Source: Salsipaludibacter sp038233055 (GTDB lineage: Bacteria; Actinomycetota; Nitriliruptoria; Nitriliruptorales; Nitriliruptoraceae). From it: a DNA stretch of 10,837 bases. The stretch is taken from the NCBI GenBank assembly GCA_038233055.1, contig JBBSMS010000115.1:1-10837 (forward strand), in the 5' to 3' direction. This document shows, piece by piece, positions 7,020 through 10,837 of the stretch. The translations under genes and the position numbers were made by a program. The notes beneath the pieces are model-generated. The model was not told where the DNA came from and did no database searches. It saw only the letters and a list, made by a program, of their open reading frames with translations. Position 1 is the stretch's first letter. The number at the start of each line of letters is the position of its first letter.

Positions 7020-7643
7020 ATCCCCGACCAGTCGCAGGATCCCGTCCGCGCCGCCATCGGCCTGGGCACGAACGTGGGCGATCGGCTCGCCACGATCGAG
7101 GCGGCGATCTGGGCACTCGACGAGGCCGACGGGATGGCCGTGGCGGACGTGTCGGGGGTGTGGGAGACCGCACCGTGGGGTGGTGTGGACCAGGCCCCCT
7201 ACCTCAACGCCGTGGCCCTGGTCGACACAACCCTGTCGCCGCACGCGTTGCTGGCCGACCTGCAGGCAACCGAGGCCGCCTTCGGTCGCGACCGGTCGCG
7301 CGAGGTCCGGTGGGGGCCGCGCACGCTCGACCTCGACATCCTGTTGTACGGGGACGTCGTGATGGAAGACGACGACCTCGTGATCCCGCACCCGCGCCTG
7401 GTCGAGCGCGCCTTCGTGCTGGTGCCGCTGCTGGAGGTCCACCCGGGCGGCACCCTGCCGGACGGCACCCGCCTGACCACGGCCATGACCGCACTGGCGC
7501 CGGTGGAGGGCATCGACCTCCACGTCCGCCTGTCGGACCACCCGGGCCGCCAGCACCTGCAACGCCCGAAAGGCCCGACCGCTGGCCGGGCCTGGCTGGC
7601 GCGTGACGGCGACGGCCGCGGGCCACGACCCGGTGGCACCTGA
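7020..7643 (+). CDS. folK: HPPK: 6-hydroxymethyl-7,8-dihydropterin pyrophosphokinase
   Basis: Transfers diphosphate from ATP to 6-hydroxymethyl-7,8-dihydropterin, giving the FolP substrate. The family blocks are complete: AAIGLGTNVGDRLATIEAAI at the start, VSGVWETAPWGG, PYLNAVALV, FGRDRSREVRWGPRTLDLDILLYG with the magnesium-binding pair D104 and D106, and IPHPRLVERAFVLVPL. The start is a problem: no ATG, GTG or TTG occurs in frame upstream of the first strand. The first in-frame GTG, at 7074, would delete the conserved first strand. ATC at 7020 has GAGGA at 7009-7013, a 6-nt spacer, and would give a 10-residue lead-in, so I place the start there; numbering uses it. A GTG at 7015 is out of frame. 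Beyond the normal end (near residue 175), about 30 residues rich in Arg, Gly and Pro look non-conserved. An undetected sequence error near the start is the main alternative. Confidence 0.9.
   Translation: MPDQSQDPVRAAIGLGTNVGDRLATIEAAIWALDEADGMAVADVSGVWETAPWGGVDQAPYLNAVALVDTTLSPHALLADLQATEAAFGRDRSREVRWGPRTLDLDILLYGDVVMEDDDLVIPHPRLVERAFVLVPLLEVHPGGTLPDGTRLTTAMTALAPVEGIDLHVRLSDHPGRQHLQRPKGPTAGRAWLARDGDGRGPRPGGT
7571..7593 (+). terminator. Hairpin inside the 3' tail of folK
   Basis: AGGCCCG (7571-7577) and CGGGCCT (7587-7593) pair perfectly around a 9-nt loop. It lies within the last 25 codons of folK, in the part of the protein that is not conserved, so it may act as a transcript-end structure read through by the ribosome. 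Role inferred only. Confidence 0.3.
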
Positions 7644-7717
7644 ACGACGCCGGGCCGCCTGGGGCCGATCGCACCCGGCCGCATCCGAGTCCGATCGTGC
7701 CCACCCGCGCCAACCGA

Positions 7718-7762
7718 GGTGTGCGTGGATCCGGCCACATGGGGCCGATGGGGCTCACACCC
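7718..7762. repeat. Diverged third copy of the hairpin-forming repeat
   Basis: Compared with the reverse complement of the 1391-1438 unit, the first 23 nt agree at 20 positions, including the block CGGCCACAT; GCCG and ACACCC in the second half are also shared, with 4 extra nt. The architecture is kept: outer arms GGTGTG (7718-7723) and CACACC (7756-7761), inner arms CGGCC (7732-7736) and GGCCG (7743-7747), all around one centre. The outer arms pair perfectly although they differ from those of the other copies. The element lies between the converging folK and anti-sigma genes. The rest of 7644-7822 has no coding signal. Confidence 0.65.
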
Positions 7763-7789
7763 GGCGGGAGGTGGCCGTCGGCACCTGGG

Positions 7790-7808
7790 CCGCCGGTCCG
7801 GCCGGCGG
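7790..7808 (-). terminator. Hairpin after the anti-sigma operon, candidate terminator
   Basis: CCGCCGG (7790-7796) and CCGGCGG (7802-7808) form a perfect 7-bp stem with a 5-nt loop. On the minus strand it begins 14 nt after the stop of the RskA-domain ORF, where a terminator of the sigma/anti-sigma operon is expected. No T-run is present. Confidence 0.45.
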
Positions 7809-7822
7809 GGGCATTCGGCGGG

Positions 7823-8755
7823 TCAGCCGTCGGCGCGGACGACCTCGCGGCCGTTGACGGCCGGGTCGCCGTTGTTGGGCTCGGCCGTGATCACCACCGT
7901 CGGGTAGTCCGTCGGGACGACGGCGGCGTGCACGACGTCGGTGGTCCCGTCCGCGTCCGGGTGGAAGGTCCCGGCCGAGATCCGGTTGGGACTGTCCGGC
8001 GAGTCGCCCGGCCCGACGAACCAGAGTTCGTAGATGCCACCGTCGGGCAGGATCGGCAGGGTGTCCGAGGTGACGTCGACGTCCCGGCCGCTGCCCAACT
8101 TGCGCACGGTCACCGCGGCCGACGTGTCGTCGGTAGGCGCGACCAACTGGGCCTGGAGTTCGAGGTCCCCGGCGTCACCGCCGCCAATGTTCGCACCGAG
8201 CACGAAGGCGACCAGTGCCACGGCCGCGATTGCCACGGCGGCCACGGGACGCAGCCACCGGGGGGTGTCCCGGCGGACGCGGTCGGCGCGGGGGCCGGCC
8301 CCGTCGTCGCGACCCGGGGGTCGGGTCGAGGCCTGGGCGGGTGACCAGGCGTGGTCGGTGTCGGTCGGGGCCACCGGGACGTCATCGTCGAGCGCATGCG
8401 GGTCGCCGGTACCGGCCCGGCCCGCCGCCGTCGAACGGGTCGTGGGCGCGGCTGGCCCGGGCGCGGCCGGGATGCTCGGTCCGGTCTTGCGCTCGTCGGC
8501 CCGGTCGTTGGCGCGGTCGTTGGCCCGGTTGTCGGCCTGGTCGTTGGCCTGGTCGTCGGCTCGGCCATCGCCAAGTCCCGGCCACGGGGATCGGGAGGAG
8601 TCGCGGGGGTCGGCGGTGGCCGCCCCGGTCGGGTCCGCGGTGGTGGCCTCCGGCCCCGCCACGACGGTCCGGTCAGGACTCGTCCGTCGCGGGTCCGGAG
8701 GGACCAGGTCGGTCCGGGTCAGGTCCGCGGCCGTCAGCCCCTCCGGGGGGGTCAC
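7823..8755 (-). CDS. RskA-type anti-sigma factor, membrane and extracytoplasmic part (possibly the 3' portion of a frameshifted gene)
   Basis: A frame of up to 310 residues. Residues 1-165 are hydrophilic and Pro/Asp/Arg-rich, including six 4-residue repeats (ADDQ ANDQ ADNR ANDR ANDR ADER, about 67-89). One membrane helix follows (about 170-190, VAAVAIAAVALVAFVLG). Residues 195-310 match the RskA C-terminal domain: LQAQLVAPTDD, GGIYELWFVG, AGTFHPDADG and VVITAEPNNG. In RskA proteins the N-terminal zinc finger holds the sigma factor in the cytoplasm, and membrane proteolysis releases it. That finger is absent here but is encoded just upstream in another frame (8673-8996). The GTG at 8755 has no ribosome binding site, so independent initiation is doubtful. 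Removing one base in the G6 or G7 runs at 8745-8761 would fuse the two into one anti-sigma factor of about 390 residues. Confidence 0.8.
   Translation of the reverse strand: MTPPEGLTAADLTRTDLVPPDPRRTSPDRTVVAGPEATTADPTGAATADPRDSSRSPWPGLGDGRADDQANDQADNRANDRANDRADERKTGPSIPAAPGPAAPTTRSTAAGRAGTGDPHALDDDVPVAPTDTDHAWSPAQASTRPPGRDDGAGPRADRVRRDTPRWLRPVAAVAIAAVALVAFVLGANIGGGDAGDLELQAQLVAPTDDTSAAVTVRKLGSGRDVDVTSDTLPILPDGGIYELWFVGPGDSPDSPNRISAGTFHPDADGTTDVVHAAVVPTDYPTVVITAEPNNGDPAVNGREVVRADG
8499..8570. repeat. Six tandem copies of a 12-bp unit in the anti-sigma linker
   Basis: Units starting at 8499, 8511, 8523, 8535, 8547 and 8559 follow the pattern GCCCGGTCGTTG with one to four differences. On the minus strand they encode a 4-residue repeat of Ala-Asx-Asp-Arg/Gln type. 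Because the unit is a multiple of three, changes in copy number would alter only linker length. Confidence 0.8.
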
Positions 8756-8996
8756 GGGGGGTGGGGTTCGCCTCGGCCTCGATCGCCGCGACGATCCGGT
8801 CGGGCAGGCCGGGCGACGGCTCGGGGTCCGGGCCGGCGCCCAGCACCCACTCGGCGGCGTCGCGCAGGTCGTCGACCGCGACGCGGCACGCGGCGCAGGC
8901 CGCCAGGTGCCGACTGATGCGGTCGTGCTCGTCGGGTTCGAGGTCGCCCAGCAGCCAGCCGGCGACGTCGACGTGGGGGAGGTTGCGGTCAGCCAT
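8673..8996 (-). CDS. Zinc-finger anti-sigma domain protein (N-terminal part of RskA-like anti-sigma factor)
   Basis: A 107-residue ORF whose first 60 residues form a ZAS/zf-HC2 anti-sigma domain: H8, then H30-x3-C34-x2-C37 (HLAACAACR), the zinc-binding pattern that sequesters ECF sigma factors. After about residue 60 it becomes Pro/Gly/Asp-rich and stops at 8673 without a membrane helix. The start ATG (8994-8996) lies inside the end of the sigma gene (8-nt overlap) and has AGGAG about 10 nt upstream, so it is translationally coupled to its sigma factor. The RskA membrane and outer domains follow in another frame from 8755. Either this is a soluble anti-sigma factor with a separate membrane partner, or the gene is frameshifted, naturally or by a sequence error, at poly-C tracts. 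I think one frameshifted gene is more likely, because the linker composition continues across the frame change. Confidence 0.85.
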   Translation of the reverse strand: MADRNLPHVDVAGWLLGDLEPDEHDRISRHLAACAACRVAVDDLRDAAEWVLGAGPDPEPSPGLPDRIVAAIEAEANPTPRDPPGGADGRGPDPDRPGPSGPATDES

Positions 8997-9561
8997 CGAG
9001 ACCACGCTCCTCCAGGTGGGTTCGCAGTTCGCGCACCGCGTGGAAGCGACGGGACTTGGCCGTGCCGACGGGGATGCCGACACGATCCGCCACCTCTCGT
9101 ACGGTCAGGCCGTGTTCCAACTGCAGGGACAGGACTTCTCGATGCGCGTCGGTCAGGTGGTCGAGCGCGGCCCGGATCTCCATGCCCACCAGGGACTGGT
9201 CGTGCGTGTCGTCCCCGAGCGGGCGGTCGGGCAGGTCGCGATCGGCGAACACCGGGCGGGCGGCCGCGTGGCGATGCAGGTCGATCGCGGACCTTCGGGC
9301 GAGCAGGAACAGGAACGAGGTGACGGTGGACAGCGCCGGGTCGAAGCGCTCAGCGCTGCGCCAGAGCCGCACGAACACGTCCTGCACCAACTCTTCGGCA
9401 AGTCGCTCGTCGTGGAGCCGTTGCCGCGCGAAGCCGTACAGGCGTCGTCCGTGGCGGGCGTAGAGCTCGCGCACGGCCGCGTCGGTGTCGCCCGCGGCAA
9501 TCCGCGCCACCAGGTGCGCATCGGTGGCGGCCTGGTCGAGGTGCCGGCGCGCTGTGTCCAC
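8989..9561 (-). CDS. ECF-type RNA polymerase sigma factor, RskA-linked (SigK-like)
   Basis: A 190-residue sigma factor with only regions 2 and 4. Region 2 (about 15-97) has LVARIAAGDTDAAVRELYARH, LAEELVQDVFVRLWRSAERFD and TSFLFLLARRSAIDLHR; region 4 (about 128-183) has the helix-turn-helix LTVREVADRVGIPVGTAKSRRF. ECF sigma factors redirect RNA polymerase to stress promoters when released from their anti-sigma partner; the partner is encoded immediately downstream with an 8-nt overlap. The RskA-type partner suggests the SigK/ECF19 group, by context rather than by a sequence match I can verify. The start is uncertain: GTG at 9559-9561 gives a normal length but has no clear ribosome binding site, and the frame is open far upstream without homology. 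The protein is short of any C-terminal extension. Confidence 0.92.
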   Translation of the reverse strand: MDTARRHLDQAATDAHLVARIAAGDTDAAVRELYARHGRRLYGFARQRLHDERLAEELVQDVFVRLWRSAERFDPALSTVTSFLFLLARRSAIDLHRHAAARPVFADRDLPDRPLGDDTHDQSLVGMEIRAALDHLTDAHREVLSLQLEHGLTVREVADRVGIPVGTAKSRRFHAVRELRTHLEERGLDG

Positions 9562-9716
9562 GGTGTCCGGTCGGTTCGGTCGGATGCCTGGGGGAAGCGG
9601 TGTGGAACGGTACTGGCCGTGCCACTCCCGAGGTGGTCGGGGGCGGCACGGCGGTGGTCCCGCCGCCGCACCCCGGATGTCGAGGCCGTACGTGGTCGTG
9701 CCGCGAAGGGTGATCT

Positions 9717-9728
9717 CGGTGATCACCG
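9717..9728. promoter_or_regulatory. 12-nt perfect palindrome in the sigma/helicase divergent gap
   Basis: CGGTGATCACCG is self-complementary, and its half GGTGATC recurs directly at 9709-9715. It lies between the divergent sigma and HelD-like genes (9562-9939) and could be a regulator site. No ECF-type promoter (GGAAC box) is recognisable before the sigma gene; TACCGT on the minus strand (9612-9607) is a weak -10 candidate. Confidence 0.25.
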
Positions 9729-9850
9729 GGCGAAGGATGTGCGCATGGTGGTCCCCGGTCTGATGACGTGCCGACACATGCGTGTTCGCACGGACCCACC
9801 TGCTCGGTTCATCGCTGGGGCAGATTCGATGGCCGACGGGCCTTCGGCGG

Positions 9851-9918
9851 GACCGAACGCCCGCGATCGGTCGGGCTAGTCTGGCGAGCTCCTCCCACGC
9901 CGCCGCGGCGGCGTGGGA
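9851..9918 (+). promoter_or_regulatory. HelD-gene promoter candidate with inverted repeat and 26-nt leader palindrome
   Basis: TAGTCT at 9877-9882 fits a TAnnnT -10. Just upstream GACCGA (9851-9856) and TCGGTC (9867-9872) form an inverted repeat. Just downstream, 9893-9918 is a perfect 26-nt palindrome with half-site TCCCACGCCGCCG and no spacer. With transcription starting near 9889, it would fold at the 5' end of the mRNA, 21 nt before the start codon at 9940. It could be an operator or an mRNA hairpin. Actinobacterial helR genes can carry a palindromic rifamycin-associated element, but I cannot claim a match. Confidence 0.5.
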
Positions 9919-9939
9919 TCGTCGTGCATCGGATCGGTC

Positions 9940-10837
9940 ATGTCGCCCACGCCGTCCGGTGCCACCGTGGATCCCGCCGTCGCCACGCGGGTCATGGCGC
10001 GGGTGGACCAGGCGCGGGGCCTGCTCGCGGCCACCATCGCGCGGCGCGAGCGCGAGGTGCTCCGGCTGACCGAGACGGGTGACCCCGACGATGCCCTGGT
10101 CGCGCGCTCCTTCACCGACTTCCTGCGCCAGGCCGACGAGATGCGTCGCAACGGCGCTGCCCTGGTCGTGGCCACCGGCGCCGACGGGGAGCCGGTGGTG
10201 GGACGGATGGCGGTCCTCGACCCCGACAAGGAGGTGGTGCTGGTGCCGTGGCACGCCCCGGTCGGGCAGGCCCACCTCCTCGCCCCGGACCGGCTGCTGG
10301 CCACCGAGCACCCTGACGGCACCATTGACCTCCACCGCCTGACGGCCGACGACGTGGCACTGGCCGACACCATCCGGGCACGGATGCGGGCCGCGGCCGT
10401 TCGTGACCGCATGTCGGACCCCCTGGCAACGCTGACCGCCGAGCAGGGCGAGGTGCTGGCGATGGTGTCGGCGGCGAACGGCGATGTCGTCCTGACCGGT
10501 CCGCCCGGCAGCGGCAAGTCGGCGATCGTGATGGTCGAACTCGCTCGGCGCCTGCTGTCGTCGGACACGCCGTCGCGCTACCGGGTGCTGTTCGTCACCG
10601 GCACGACCCGACTGGCGCGCCGGGCCGAGGCCCTGACCCGGCTCCTCGGGACAGCCTCGGTGACCCCGGTGCCACAGGAACACGTGCTGCGGTACCTGGG
10701 GGTCACCGACCTGCCGACCCCGGCGGCTGGCCACGACGACGGGGACCTCGCCCTTCCACGCGCGCTGGACCGGACCTTCGCGGCCCGCCGGGACCTGCTG
10801 GTGCGGGCCGTCCCGGTCCCGCACCCGCTCGGGCAGG
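9940..10837 (+). CDS. HelD-like SF1 helicase/ATPase, N-terminal part (3' end outside window)
   Basis: The first 299 codons of a UvrD/Rep-type (SF1) protein. Residues 12-70 are helical and charged, like the N-terminal arm of HelD that enters RNA polymerase. Then come VVGRMAVLD and VLVPWHAPVG, in the position of the HelD blocks usually read as (Y)IGR and DWRAP; the Asp and Arg are replaced here and the following PFY is missing. LATLTAEQGEVL (Q169) is the Q motif, and VLTGPPGSGKS (187-194) is Walker A, followed by RVLFVTGTTRL. Actinobacterial HelD proteins release RNA polymerase from stalled or drug-bound complexes, and some give rifamycin tolerance. Given the changed signature, this may be a divergent paralogue. 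The ATG at 9940 has only a weak GGAT upstream. Motifs III-VI are beyond the edge. Confidence 0.82.
   Translation, partial: MSPTPSGATVDPAVATRVMARVDQARGLLAATIARREREVLRLTETGDPDDALVARSFTDFLRQADEMRRNGAALVVATGADGEPVVGRMAVLDPDKEVVLVPWHAPVGQAHLLAPDRLLATEHPDGTIDLHRLTADDVALADTIRARMRAAAVRDRMSDPLATLTAEQGEVLAMVSAANGDVVLTGPPGSGKSAIVMVELARRLLSSDTPSRYRVLFVTGTTRLARRAEALTRLLGTASVTPVPQEHVLRYLGVTDLPTPAAGHDDGDLALPRALDRTFAARRDLLVRAVPVPHPLGQ

Noticed and set aside
8499..8570. CRISPR or iteron array
   Set aside because: The 12-bp units are contiguous without spacers and lie in frame inside the anti-sigma coding sequence.
8034..9323. Plus-strand open frames opposite the sigma/anti-sigma operon
   Set aside because: Low-complexity shadows; the minus strand carries clear sigma region 2 and 4, ZAS and RskA motifs.
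9729..9755. Possible fourth copy of the hairpin repeat (shares AGGATGTG and similar bases)
   Set aside because: Only scattered matches and no concentric stems; likely chance in GC-rich DNA.
9562..10824. Upstream extension of the sigma gene on the minus strand
   Set aside because: The frame is open to 10824 but runs antisense through the HelD-like gene and has no recognisable domain; a 190-residue ECF sigma factor is of normal size.

Overview
The window is very GC-rich and carries genes and architectures typical of Actinobacteria: an FtsH with a low-complexity tail, an ECF sigma factor with an RskA-type anti-sigma factor, a HelD-like helicase, frequent GTG starts and TAnnnT-type -10 candidates without clear -35 boxes. 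I cannot name the genus. Most of it is chromosomal housekeeping DNA. I see no phage, transposon, CRISPR array, tRNA or rRNA.

Layout. From 2 to 3910 lies the start of a folate block. The 3' end of ftsH (+) overlaps folE (GTP cyclohydrolase I, +) by four bases. A DUF1028 gene on the minus strand follows, then folP (dihydropteroate synthase, +) and folB (dihydroneopterin aldolase, +). From 4038 to 6912 lie a ROK-family regulator or kinase (+) and, converging on it, a YtcJ-like metal-dependent amidohydrolase (-). The last folate gene, folK (HPPK), follows divergently at about 7020-7643 with no ATG, GTG or TTG at a sensible place; an ATC with a well-spaced ribosome binding site is the best start. 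So folE, folP, folB and folK supply four consecutive-pathway enzymes of dihydropteroate synthesis, but the usual actinobacterial ftsH-folE-folP-folB-folK run is split by two insertions of unrelated genes.

From 7823 to 9561 on the minus strand is a sigma/anti-sigma operon. The ECF sigma gene overlaps a small zinc-finger anti-sigma ORF, which overlaps in another frame an ORF with one membrane helix and an RskA C-terminal domain. The two ORFs look like a single RskA anti-sigma factor broken at poly-C tracts; dropping one C would join them. Divergent from the sigma gene, and running off the right edge, is a HelD-like SF1 helicase whose leader holds a perfect 26-nt palindrome.

The most unusual non-coding signal is a family of imperfectly palindromic, hairpin-forming elements: two near-identical copies in the folE/DUF1028 convergent junction and a diverged third copy in the folK/anti-sigma convergent junction. 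The pairing architecture is kept although the outer arms differ in sequence.
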